A stretch of DNA of 64,000 nucleotides from NCBI GenBank assembly GCA_024579835.1, contig CP102060.1, positions 3,323,558 through 3,387,557 of the forward strand. The letters are read 5' to 3'. Shown piece after piece: positions 45,099 to 53,566 of this stretch; positions within the stretch are counted from its first letter, which is position 1, and each line of letters begins with the position of its first letter. The DNA comes from Clostridiaceae bacterium HFYG-1003 (GTDB lineage Bacteria > Bacillota > Clostridia > Clostridiales > Clostridiaceae). The position numbers were made by a program, and so were the translations under genes. Under the pieces are notes generated by a model. It was given only the letters and a program-made list of their open reading frames with translations. It had not been told where the DNA came from and did no database searches.

Positions 45099-45578
45099 CT
45101 ATGCCAACTGGGTATGTGGCCATCGGTGATTGTTGACTAAAATCCGGACAACCTTTTTCAGCCAGCCCGCAGGCTCGCCTACAAAGAAGAAAATCCTCTC
45201 GAGTATGGACTGAGGCAGATCGGAAAAGTCGACCCCATAGTCCTGAGTGACTGTAGCATATGTACTGAGCAGAGCACCGACTAAAGCGTGGGCTCTGGAG
45301 TTGAACCAGGCTCGGACCCGCCGAATGGTCGAATTCTCAACGGGCACCGCTTCATGTTGACCGGTGATGATCTGCTCCAGGATCGTTGTGGTCTGCCGCT
45401 TATAGGGAGTTAAGAGATCCGGAAGTTCGTGATGGATCTTCCCGCAACCGGGGTTGGTACAGCGCAGGCGACGAAGCACCAGGATCATGACATCCCCATT
45501 CTCGTTGATCACTGATCTCCTGCGGGAGCCAATGACCTTAAGCGACTGATGACAGATGGGACATATGCTTTTCTCCAT
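45099..45578 (-). CDS. DUF6431-like zinc protein of the transposon
   Basis: About 159 residues (a GTG six codons upstream is also possible). Two Cys pairs, CPICHQSL near the N-terminus and CTNPGCGKIHHELPD near residue 45-55, form a zinc-binding region, followed by a basic helical part (RRVRAWFNSRAHAL). The family is found next to transposases with an ExeA-type ATPase. It probably binds DNA in transposition; no function is proven. First gene of the three. Confidence 0.75.
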   Translation of the reverse strand: MEKSICPICHQSLKVIGSRRRSVINENGDVMILVLRRLRCTNPGCGKIHHELPDLLTPYKRQTTTILEQIITGQHEAVPVENSTIRRVRAWFNSRAHALVGALLSTYATVTQDYGVDFSDLPQSILERIFFFVGEPAGWLKKVVRILVNNHRWPHTQLA

Positions 45579-45656
45579 ACTCCGAACAAAAAACACCCTG
45601 ATCGGGATTCCATTCTAAAATGTATTTTGATATACTGATCATGCTAATAACTTAGT

Positions 45657-45717
45657 AAGGATCCTCCCTGATGACTCGGCGCGAACCATAGAGTCAGGGA
45701 GGATCTCTTTTTGTCCT
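45657..45717 (+). terminator. Terminator-like hairpin inside the transposon right arm
   Basis: GGATCCTCCCTGA pairs with TCAGGGAGGATC (loop with a short insertion) and is followed by TCTCTTTTTG on the plus strand. No plus-strand gene lies immediately upstream; it may block antisense transcription into or out of the element. Confidence 0.6.
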
Positions 45718-45777
45718 CCACAATATTATTAGGGACATTATATCCGTCTATTTACGGACAGGCAAGGCTGGCTACTA

Positions 45778-47460
45778 GGGCATGCGGACAAAAACTTGGA
45801 CTATAAATAATATCCAAGGAGGCCCGCATGTATTCATATGAGCAACGGTTAAAAGCAGTAGAGTTATTGATAAAGTACGACATGAGTTATGCTGCCGTTA
45901 TTAGAGAATTAGGATACCCCAATAGTCGTAGCTTACGGAGGTGGTATTACGAGTATAGGGATAAGGGTAACTTAAGCAAAGAGTTTCCTATAAGGGAACA
46001 GTTCTCTCCTGATCAGAAGCAGGCAGCAGTTGACTACTATCTTCAACATGGAAAGAATTTAAGTAGAACATGTCGGATACTAGGGTATCCCCATCGCGAA
46101 ACATTAGACAAATGGCTCAGGGAACTTGCTCCCGAAGAGAAAAAACTTTGTAGGGCCAGCCGGCCTGGTGTAAGATATACCCAAGATTATAAGGAGCAAG
46201 CCGTAATAGCCCTATGTAGCCGTGAAAAGACCGCTAAAGAGGTTGCGGCAGATTATGGGACAACCAGGGAGAACCTGTACAACTGGCATAATCAGCTCCT
46301 AATCAAGGAGCCGACGGTTGAAATGAAGCTTTCAAAAGCAAGGGCAAAGAAAAAGGATAAAGAAAATCTTAAGGCTAATAATGCAGAAGTAGACGAGCTG
46401 CAAAGCTCCGTATTGGCACTTACACAGGAACGTGATGATCTGAAGAAGGAGGTCCACCGCTTAAAAATAGAGCGTGATATCTATGAAAAGGCTGCTGAAA
46501 TAATAAAAAAAGACGAGGGCATTAGTATTGAATCACTATCAAACCGTGAAAAGGTTATCGTTATTAATGCCCTTCGAAAAACATACAGCCTGGCTGAGCT
46601 GCTGGGTGTTATGCAGATGGCCAAGAGCAGTTACTGTTATCAAGCAGCGGCAATCCGCTATGACAAGTATCAAGAGGTCCGTGTTCAGGTAAGAGAGAGT
46701 TTTGAGGCATCTGGGCACTCCTATGGGTACCGGCGAATCCACGCAGAGTTAAGAGCCTGGGGCGTGGTTCTTTCCGAGAAGGTAGTTCGGCGCATCATGA
46801 AAGAAGAAAAGCTCATCGTTCCAATTGTTCGGCACTCAAAGTACAACTCTTACAAGGGCGAAATAACCCCAGCTGTAGATAATGTCATTAATCGCGACTT
46901 CCATTCGGAGAAACCAAATGAAAAATGGCTAACTGATATTACTGAGTTTGGTATTCCAGCCGGAAAGGTCTATCTATCTCCAATCATTGACTGCTATGAT
47001 GGCATGCCTGTTACCTGGACCATAGGAACATCGCCCAATGCTGACCTCGTAAATACCATGTTAGATGACGCCATAGAAACATTGCAGGATGATGAAAAGC
47101 CCATTGTTCACAGTGACAGAGGCTCACACTATCGCTGGCAAGGCTGGATCGAGCGAATGGAACAGCATGGACTTATAAGATCTATGTCAAAAAAAGGATG
47201 CTCCCCCGATAATTCTGCTTGCGAAGGCTTCTTCGGTCGTCTTAAGAATGAAATGTTCTATGGTCGATCATGGAAAAATGTATCGATTGAGCAGTTCATC
47301 CATGAGGTTAACAAATATCTTTGCTGGTATAAAGACAAACGAATTAAGCTATCTCTCGGTGGTTTGAGCCCAATACAATATCGAAAAAGCTTAGGGTTAA
47401 GTGTTCCCCGAATATCGGTGGACGAATGCTAATATGGTCCAAAAAAATATCCGCACCCCC
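45778..47460 (+). mobile_element. IS3-family element inserted in the transposon's right end
   Basis: Ends at 45778 (GGGCATGCGGACAAAAACTT) and 47460 form imperfect inverted repeats of about 24 bp, with 16 matches including TGCGGA and TTGGAC. The target duplication is CTA (45775-45777 and 47461-47463). Removing the element joins the right arm of the host transposon and restores its 24-base periodic sites. Length 1683 bp. One gene inside. Confidence 0.8.
45828..47432 (+). CDS. IS3-family transposase, single fused frame
   Basis: 534 residues. N-terminal HTH repeats (MYSYEQRLKAVELLIKY and VRYTQDYKEQAVIALC), a coiled-coil stretch near 185-225, and a C-terminal rve domain with the DDE residues in WLTDITEF, VHSDRGSHY and SACEGFFGRLKNE. 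Unlike most IS3 elements there is no frameshift between OrfA and OrfB; the whole enzyme is in one frame. AAGGAGG precedes the ATG. Probably active. Confidence 0.92.
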   Translation: MYSYEQRLKAVELLIKYDMSYAAVIRELGYPNSRSLRRWYYEYRDKGNLSKEFPIREQFSPDQKQAAVDYYLQHGKNLSRTCRILGYPHRETLDKWLRELAPEEKKLCRASRPGVRYTQDYKEQAVIALCSREKTAKEVAADYGTTRENLYNWHNQLLIKEPTVEMKLSKARAKKKDKENLKANNAEVDELQSSVLALTQERDDLKKEVHRLKIERDIYEKAAEIIKKDEGISIESLSNREKVIVINALRKTYSLAELLGVMQMAKSSYCYQAAAIRYDKYQEVRVQVRESFEASGHSYGYRRIHAELRAWGVVLSEKVVRRIMKEEKLIVPIVRHSKYNSYKGEITPAVDNVINRDFHSEKPNEKWLTDITEFGIPAGKVYLSPIIDCYDGMPVTWTIGTSPNADLVNTMLDDAIETLQDDEKPIVHSDRGSHYRWQGWIERMEQHGLIRSMSKKGCSPDNSACEGFFGRLKNEMFYGRSWKNVSIEQFIHEVNKYLCWYKDKRIKLSLGGLSPIQYRKSLGLSVPRISVDEC

Positions 47461-47489
47461 CTATAGGACGATTGGTTCCGGCATAAACA

Positions 47490-47839
47490 ATTTATGCCAA
47501 AGGAAAGGTGTAATAATTCATGAAGCAGAAGCCTGTCCAGATCACATTCATATGTTGATCAGTATTCCACCCAAATTCAGCGTTTCTCATGTGATGGGAT
47601 ACTTAAAAGGTAAGAGTTCGCTCATAATCTTTGAAAGACACGCAAACTTAAAATATAAGTTTGGGTCGAGGCACTTTTGGTGCAGGGGCTACTTTGTCGA
47701 TACTGTCGGAAAAAATGCGAAGAGGATTGAGGAATACATTAAGAATCAATTACAGGAAGATATGGTAGCAGATCAAATCAGCATCAAAGAATACATTGAC
47801 CCGTTTACGGGTGAGCCGGTAGAAAGATCCAAAAAATAA
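47490..47839 (+). pseudogene. tnpA: tnpA (IS200 transposase), 3' part
   Basis: Carries the HUH metal motif (DHIHML) and the catalytic Tyr in the region IEEYIKNQ, ending EPVERSKK. It continues the frame broken at 42787. It cannot be expressed as a full enzyme while the 4.7-kb insertion is present. Confidence 0.88.
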
Positions 47840-48008
47840 GCTGCTTTAGCAGCAGGAGGGAAAAGAGGGCGGCTGACAGCCGCTTCATGCGCTCTCACGA
47901 GCGCGGCCGGTAAAATGCCCTTATAGGGCATAGTCAAACCGCCGGCTAAGCCGGCGGTATTGATTATGGACTTTAGTTGGTTGAGCTCGGAACGAGCGAA
48001 ACAATAAA

Positions 48009-48683
48009 CCTCCCGCTATGCGGGAGCGCGTCAGCTAGTTCTACAAAAATGTCACCCTCCATATTAGAATAGTGAGTGTTCAAGCCACTAATTCAATAAT
48101 AAGGAGGGTGACATCAATGGCCACCAAAGAGTATAGCCTTTCTCATACGAAGTGGATGTGTAAATACCACATCATCTTCACTCCAAAGTATAGAAGAAAA
48201 ATTATTTATAATCAACTCAGAACGAACATGATCGATATTTTCAAGCGGTTATGTAAGTACAAAGGGGTTGAGATACTGGAAGGGCACATGATGCCAGATC
48301 ATGTGCATCTTCTGGTGGCGATACCCCCAAAAATCTCTGTAGCGGCATTCATGGGGTACTTATAAGGGAAAAGCGCTATGATGATTTTTGAACAACATTC
48401 CAATCTGAAGTACAAATTTGGGAATCGGAACTTCTGGGCGCAGGGTTACTACGTGTCGACGGTCGGGCTCAATGAAGCAACGATCCGAAAGTATATCCAG
48501 GAACAGGAGAAAGAGGATATGCTGTCCGATAAGCTGAGTCTGAAGGAATATAAAGACCCGTTTACGGGTAAAGCGTAGTCAGTGCCTCGGTGGCTTGAAC
48601 GAAGTGAAAGCCAGCGTCTTGAGGCGCTGGCTAGTTTCACACGGCATATTGCCGTGGAGCAAACCACCCGTTGTACGGGTGGT
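48009..48683 (+). mobile_element. Second IS200/IS605-type element
   Basis: The left hairpin CTCCCGC-TAT-GCGGGAG (48010-48026) and the right hairpin ACCACCCGT-TGT-ACGGGTGGT (48663-48683) bracket a tnpA gene that is broken by one nonsense codon. It lies directly after the first IS200, in the same direction. The two differ clearly in sequence, so this is not a recent duplication. Confidence 0.8.
48117..48578 (+). pseudogene. tnpA: tnpA (second IS200 copy) with in-frame TAA
   Basis: From the ATG at 48117 (after AAGGAGGGTG) the frame reads MATKEYSLSHTKWMCKYHII... with the HUH motif DHVHLL, then meets TAA at 48363-48365 (GGGTAC TTA TAA GGG). The other copy has Lys there (YLKGKS), so AAG/AAA changed to TAA. 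The frame then continues unbroken to 48578 with the catalytic Tyr in IRKYIQEQ. The upstream part is 82 residues. Confidence 0.88.
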
Positions 48684-48894
48684 TATGATTGGCTCTTTGA
48701 ATGATTTTTGCAAATAACATAAATTCCAGTGATTTATCTGTCCATACTATAGGCCTGATCCATCAAGTGAAGCCACGATCGAGAAGAATGAGATTGGATG
48801 CTCAATCCAACAAGGAGACCATCCAGGGAAAAATCGAATATAAGTTTATTGTTCAGCGTTATGATAAAGATCATCTAGATGAATCGTGGATCTG
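48684..48894. other. Gap between IS200 and the conjugative-element remnant
   Basis: A frame of 64 codons at 48701-48895 has no ribosome-binding site or family resemblance; it may be the decayed start of the next reading frame. No other feature is seen. Confidence 0.35.
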
Positions 48895-49194
48895 ATGGTG
48901 GAGACGCTAGTAGTAACGATTCCGCCATTTTGTTTCAGGACTGGCTATAATCCCATCTGTCCGATCCTGATGCTCTCAAACTTCATAAATGACGGCATAC
49001 CTCAGGTACATATGGACAGACAGGACATTGAGCTTGATTACCTCAGACGCTTCAATGTCCTCGTAGTCTGGGGCTCTCGGATCGACGAAGCCATGAAAAA
49101 CGACATTGCCATCGCTGAGCCCTATCGAATCCCGGCAACAACCTTAAGCGGCATCCTTACGGTTAAAAGCCACGGTCAGAAGACCCCCAAATAG
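48895..49194 (+). CDS. Hypothetical protein of the conjugative element
   Basis: About 99 residues from ATG 48895 (MVETLVVTIPPFCFRTG...), with a Pro/Cys-rich start, HMDRQDIELDYLRRF in the middle and a Lys-rich tail. I do not recognise the family. It lies 80 bases before a DUF3846 gene on the same strand, so it is probably cargo or regulation of the integrative element. No clear ribosome-binding site. May be truncated at the N-terminus. Confidence 0.4.
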   Translation: MVETLVVTIPPFCFRTGYNPICPILMLSNFINDGIPQVHMDRQDIELDYLRRFNVLVVWGSRIDEAMKNDIAIAEPYRIPATTLSGILTVKSHGQKTPK

Positions 49195-49274
49195 CATAAT
49201 TCCTGAATATGCACAAAACATTGGAAAAAAGGAATGTTTCGTGTAATTTCAGAAAAAAAAGGGAGAAGAAATCT

Positions 49275-49679
49275 ATGGACGTATTGATTGTTGAACCTGA
49301 AAAAGCGCTGCGTATGGCCAGTATCACCGGCGACCTGAACTCTCTGCAGCAGGTTGTCGGCGGCTACATCGAAGCCGTCTATCCCTATGATGACCCGGTT
49401 GCCATCGTCTGCCATGAAGAAGGCAAGCTCATCGGACTCCCACTTAACCGAAAACTTGAGGACTACGACATCATCGCCGGAACCTTTATCGTCTGCGGGC
49501 TTGGCGAAGAGGATTTCGATTCCCTCACCCCAGAGCTGGCAGAAAAGTATCGGGAGAAATTTGCCGACCCGGAGATCTTCATGAAGATGGGCAGCCGTAT
49601 AGTTGCCATTCCTATCAAGCCCAAGGACGAGCTGCATATGGCCAAACCGAAGCAGAAGTCCACGGAACCTGAGATTTAG
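49275..49679 (+). CDS. DUF3846 protein (conjugative-element copy)
   Basis: 134 residues, MDVLIVEPEK..., with AVYPYDDPVAIVCHEEGK and EDYDIIAGTFIVCGLGE. It is closely related to the protein at 9535-9900 and extended by a basic C-terminal tail (KPKDELHMAKPKQKSTEPEI). The family is typical of Tn1549-like conjugative elements; the function is unknown. GGGAGAAG precedes the ATG. Confidence 0.85.
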   Translation: MDVLIVEPEKALRMASITGDLNSLQQVVGGYIEAVYPYDDPVAIVCHEEGKLIGLPLNRKLEDYDIIAGTFIVCGLGEEDFDSLTPELAEKYREKFADPEIFMKMGSRIVAIPIKPKDELHMAKPKQKSTEPEI

Positions 49680-49794
49680 CAAACTTGAATTGAAGAAGCC
49701 TTCTCAAGAGATTGTTATTGAGAAGGCGACTTTCAATTACAAGTATACTTACTTTACTCGACTGATACGTATTTTTGTAAATACGTCAAATTAA

Positions 49795-50625
49795 TCAGAG
49801 AGTCTGAACCAATCCCCTAATGGCCTCCATGACATCCTCATATGTGATCCCATCCGCGTACCGATAATCTTTTGTGTACTTACTCCATCTGGATCTCAAT
49901 GTGTCGCTTCCACTGATTTCATCCAGTCGACTGCTGATGTTCGTAAAGATGTGAGTCGTTTCCCTATGTGCAGACGTTGATTTCAGGGCGTCTACAAATA
50001 TCGAATGTTCAAAACGCTGGGTCTTCGCCAAGATATAAACATCGTAAAAATCCCTTGGGCGCGTATTCAGCTCACCTCTTCTCAGAATAGTTTCCATTTT
50101 TTCAGCCAAGACGGTTTCAATGTTATAAGCCCAAATTCCGAAGCTGCCTTCTTCAAAAATCATTTTGAACAAATAGAGGACTTCCTTTGGTGTGATGGCG
50201 TCACCCGTTGTGATATCAATCTGCATGGGGGTAGTGATGGTATCATATTCAGCCATAATGCTCACTCGATAACCGCCATACGCATCATCGTCCCGTATGG
50301 CATCGATCCCGGAAAATGAGAAGGACACATCATCATCAATGACAACGCTGCAGATGTCATTGATCGCTTTGGTCAGGGCTTCAACGTTGATAGGATAATT
50401 CTTAATCGTTGCGTCCATATCCATTGTCGATCGGTTATCGATGCCGACAAGTGCCGCAATCAGCATTCCGCCTTTCAGGATGAATTTATCCTGATACTTT
50501 GATTGAGAAAGCCTTTCCAGGAACCGTTCAAACATGTAGTTTTGAAGCACGACTTGGGCGGACATATCTTTCTTCCTGGCCAAGTTTCTGATTTTCGCTT
50601 TTAAGCTCATGGCTTTCCCGCTCAT
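49795..50625 (-). CDS. abiEii: AbiEii toxin, nucleotidyltransferase
   Basis: 276 residues of the AbiEii/MenT-type nucleotidyltransferases. The catalytic start is KGGMLIAALVGIDNRSTMDMD (GG..., then the Asp-x-Asp pair in DMD), with further conserved EVLAEKMETILRRGELNTRPRDFYDVYILA. It is known as the toxin of a type IV toxin-antitoxin pair that aborts phage infection and stabilises mobile elements. It overlaps the antitoxin gene by 4 bases. Confidence 0.9.
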   Translation of the reverse strand: MSGKAMSLKAKIRNLARKKDMSAQVVLQNYMFERFLERLSQSKYQDKFILKGGMLIAALVGIDNRSTMDMDATIKNYPINVEALTKAINDICSVVIDDDVSFSFSGIDAIRDDDAYGGYRVSIMAEYDTITTPMQIDITTGDAITPKEVLYLFKMIFEEGSFGIWAYNIETVLAEKMETILRRGELNTRPRDFYDVYILAKTQRFEHSIFVDALKSTSAHRETTHIFTNISSRLDEISGSDTLRSRWSKYTKDYRYADGITYEDVMEAIRGLVQTL

Positions 50626-51218
50626 ATCAGCACCTCCAGATAGCTTTTTAGTACTGCTTCAACTTTCAGTTTCCTGGCATATTCCAAGAGAATTGAATGA
50701 TCCGCAGATTTCAATTTCACAAATCGTTTCAACGCATCGTTTAGAATCTGGACATCAATCCGACTTCTGCTTCTGATCAAATCACAGACAGTTCTCTCGA
50801 CATCGTAAGTCCTGATCGGATTGCCATGTGAACTCTTCACCGTTTCAACGCCAAGCTCGTGCAGCTCTTTTTTGATGTAGTAGATTTTGAATCGATCTGC
50901 GACTGATCCCACCACTTTGTAACCACTTGGAACAGAGGCTGAATACTCAAAAGGAGTCCTGTCAGAAAGACCATGCAAATAGAGCGCAGTCTCATGAGAA
51001 TAAATCAATTTTTGATATTTCGTTTGCATGGCATACATTTCATCTTCAATGGCATCGATTGAAACATAAACACCACGATCCACTCTTTCCAGTTTCCCTT
51101 CGGCTACCATCATTTGAAGATAGGTTCTAGGAATTTCATATATATCCAGGTCAGCACTTAAAACTGTGCCGTGTTGCTTCTGAATGAGCTTTTCAAGTTT
51201 TTCCAAGTAATTCATCAT
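50622..51218 (-). CDS. abiEi: AbiEi antitoxin/repressor
   Basis: About 198 residues; a row of GTG and three ATG codons (51224 to 51215) leaves the exact start open. An N-terminal winged HTH (YLEKLEKLIQKQHGTVLSADLDIYEIPRTYLQMMVAEGKLERV) precedes the AbiEi C-terminal domain (TYDVERTVCDLIRSRSR near 140-155). It represses its own promoter and neutralises AbiEii. An inverted repeat in the promoter is a likely operator. Confidence 0.88.
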   Translation of the reverse strand: MMNYLEKLEKLIQKQHGTVLSADLDIYEIPRTYLQMMVAEGKLERVDRGVYVSIDAIEDEMYAMQTKYQKLIYSHETALYLHGLSDRTPFEYSASVPSGYKVVGSVADRFKIYYIKKELHELGVETVKSSHGNPIRTYDVERTVCDLIRSRSRIDVQILNDALKRFVKLKSADHSILLEYARKLKVEAVLKSYLEVLI

Positions 51219-51232
51219 CATCACCCCTTTTT

Positions 51233-51272
51233 ACAAATATACTTATATTGTAGTTCGTTTAAGTATATTTGT
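51233..51272 (-). promoter_or_regulatory. Candidate AbiEi operator
   Basis: A perfect 11-bp inverted repeat, ACAAATATACT (51233-51243) and AGTATATTTGT (51262-51272), 18 bases apart and just upstream of abiEi. AbiEi antitoxins are known to bind inverted repeats cooperatively for negative autoregulation. Confidence 0.65.
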
Positions 51273-51391
51273 AAATAAATTTATCAAGACACGGCAATAC
51301 GATCAAAAACTACTTTCTCGCTAACACTCTAAGTTCAGTTGTTAGAAACTGAGCTTTTCCATAATCAGTACTTGTAAAGGAGGAATTTTTC

Positions 51392-51871
51392 ATGCAGGAA
51401 GAAGTGGAAAAAAGGACCGTCGCCCTGGCCGTCAGTACCGCCCGAATGACCGGACGTGTTCTGAAGGCTGCACTCATCAAGCTTTTGGCTGAAATGAAGA
51501 AGAGCCGGGACAGTCCGCCGCAGATCCACCATGGCAAGCAGACCGTGAAGGAACTCATCGGTCAGAATGCCGGAGTCTCAAACATCGAGATCACGGATAA
51601 AAACATCAAGTCCTTTGAGCAGGTCGCCAGAAAATACGGCGTGGACTATGCCCTCAAAAAGGACATCACCGGAGAGAAACTCAAATATCTGGTCTTCTTC
51701 AAAGCCCGGGATGCTGATGCCCTCACTGCTGCCTTCGCAGAATACACAGCGAAGGTCCTTAAAAAGGACAAGCAGCCTTCTATCCTGGAGCAGCTTGCCA
51801 AATTCAAGGCACTGTTTCGAACCAAGGTTATGGACAAGGTAAAAAACAAAGATAAGGAGCTGACGCGATGA
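51392..51871 (+). CDS. pcfB: PcfB-family conjugation accessory protein (DUF3801)
   Basis: 159 residues, MQEEVEKRTVALAVSTARMTGRVLKAALIKLLAEM, the core of the PcfB/DUF3801 family of Gram-positive conjugative elements. PcfB acts with the coupling protein PcfC (VirD4-like) at the relaxosome. Its stop overlaps the start of the VirD4 gene (ATGA), as usual. AAAGGAGG precedes the ATG. Intact, although its partner is broken. Confidence 0.88.
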   Translation: MQEEVEKRTVALAVSTARMTGRVLKAALIKLLAEMKKSRDSPPQIHHGKQTVKELIGQNAGVSNIEITDKNIKSFEQVARKYGVDYALKKDITGEKLKYLVFFKARDADALTAAFAEYTAKVLKKDKQPSILEQLAKFKALFRTKVMDKVKNKDKELTR

Positions 51872-53566
51872 CCGAAAAAATCAAGCGGATGCTCCTTTTA
51901 AACCTCCCCTACGTTCTGATTGCTCTACTTGTCACGAAGCTCGGTGAAGCCTGGCGATATTCTCCAGGACTGGATATCTCCCCAAAAGTGCTGCATCTCA
52001 TGGACGGCTTTGCTTTAGCTTTCCGGTCCCCCTGGCCGAGCCTGCTTCCGCAGGACCTGATCCTGGGCATTGTGATCGCTGCCACCATCAAGCTCGCAGT
52101 CTATGTGAAAGGCAGAAACGCCAAGAAGTACCGTAAAAACATCGAATAAGGCTCAGCCCGCTGGGGCAGACCTGAGGACATCAAGCCCTTTATTGATCCA
52201 ACCTTTCGCAACAATGTCATCCTAACGGAGACGGAGCGCCTGACCATGAACAATCGGTCAAAGGACCCCAGGCTGGCACGAAACAAAAACTTCATGGTGG
52301 TGGGTGGTTCTGGATCTGGTAAAACACGGTTTTGGCTCAAGCCAAATCTCATGCAGTGCCATTCCAGCTATGTGGTCACCGATCCAAAAGTCAGCGTCCT
52401 GGTGGAATGCGGACATCTTCTCTTGCGGGAAGGCTATAAGATCAAGATCCTCAATACCATAAACTTCAATAAATCCATGCACTACAATCCCTTTGCCTAC
52501 ATCAAGAGTGAAAAAAACATCCTGAAGCTGATGACGGCACTTATTGCCAACACCAAGGGTGAAGGCAATGCCGGAGATGATTTCTGGGTGAAGGCGGAGA
52601 CCCTGTTCTATACCGCCCTCATGGGCTTCATCCACTATGAAGCGCCGGAAAGCGAACGAAATTTTACGACCCTCATCGAGCTCATCAATGCCTCAGAGGT
52701 CCGGGAGGACGACGAGGATTTCCAGAACCCGGTGGATCTCATGTTCGCCGCTCTGGAAGAACGTGACTCTCAGCATTTTGCAGTCCGGCAGTACAAGAAA
52801 TACAAGCTGGCTGCCGGAAAGACCGCCAAATCCATCCTCATCAGCTGTGGGGCCCTTCTGGCACCCTTTGACATCAAGGAGCTCAGAGACCTGACGGCCT
52901 ATGACGAAATGGAACTGGATGCCCAGGATGATCGGAAAACGGCGCTATTTATCATCGTCAGCGACACCGTCGACACCTTCAACTTCCTGGTTTCAATGGC
53001 TTACACGCAGTTCTTCAATCTGCTGTGCGACAAGGCAGATGACGTCTATGGTGGACGTCTGTCTGTGCATATGCGCTGTCTCATTGATGAGGCGGCGAAT
53101 ATCGGTCAAATTCCCAAGCTGGAAAAGCTGGTGGCCACCATCCGAAGCCGGGAGATCTCGGCCTGTCTGGTGCTGCAAGCCCAATCCCAGCTGAAGGCTC
53201 TTTATAAAGATCACTGTGACACCATCATCGGCAATATGGACAGCACGATCTTTCTGGGCGGCAAGGAACGCACCACATTAAAGGAGCTTTCAGAAACCCT
53301 TGGGAAGGAGACCATCGACACCTTTAACACCGGGGAAAGCCGAGGCCGTGAGGTTTCCCAAAGTCTGAACTACCAGAAACTCGGAAAGGAGCTGATGAGC
53401 ATTGATGAACTGGCCGTGCTGGACGGCGGCAAGTGTATTTTGCAGCTGCGCGGGGTGCGGCCTTTTCTCTCGAACAAGTACGACATCACCAAACATACCA
53501 ACTACAAGTACCTCTCCGATGCGGACCCGCGCAACGCCTTCAACATCGAGAAATACCTGTCCATCT
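51868..53566 (+). pseudogene. VirD4/TraG coupling protein with nonsense codon and lost 3' end
   Basis: The frame starts with two membrane helices (residues 8-28 and about 65-80) and runs to KNIE, then TAA at 52147-52149, and goes on in the same frame as GSARWGRPEDIKPFI..., where families have YGSARWG, so a Tyr codon became a stop. The remainder has the Walker A VGGSGSGKTRF and LIDEAANIGQIPKLEKL. Near 53566 the frame jumps into an IS1634-type sequence before the usual end. The coupling protein is therefore dead in two ways, so the element is probably no longer transferable. Confidence 0.85.

Larger units (their letters stand above)
42788..47489 (-). mobile_element. Three-gene TnsB/TnsC-like transposon inserted in IS200
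   Basis: The insertion is flanked by direct ATTTAT repeats (42782-42787 and 47490-47495), an apparent 5-6 bp target duplication. Both ends start TGTT and have GTCC at positions 21-24, followed by further TGTCC words at 24-base steps: two sites on the left (to about 42835), three on the right (24, 24 and 23 bases apart once the IS3 is removed). Regular multiple transposase sites at the ends, an integrase gene and an AAA+ gene make it a relative of the Tn7/Tn5053/IS21 group. It encodes DUF6431, DDE integrase and ATPase on the minus strand. Confidence 0.8.
42541..47961 (+). mobile_element. IS200/IS605-type element, split by a nested transposon
   Basis: The left hairpin CCCCCTGC-TAT-GCAGGGGG (42542-42561) and the right hairpin ACCGCCGGC-TAA-GCCGGCGGT (47939-47960) are the subterminal structures expected of IS200. 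A further palindrome GTTTCAATTG/CAATTGAAAC lies at 42513-42535. The single gene tnpA is interrupted after codon 43 by a 4.7-kb insertion. Apart from that, the element looks complete. Boundaries are approximate because IS200 elements lack terminal inverted repeats. Confidence 0.75.

Noticed and set aside
47426-47489. The first codons of the frame at 47426-47839 as a start of a gene.
   Set aside because: They are the IS3 and transposon ends read in frame with the tnpA 3' part.
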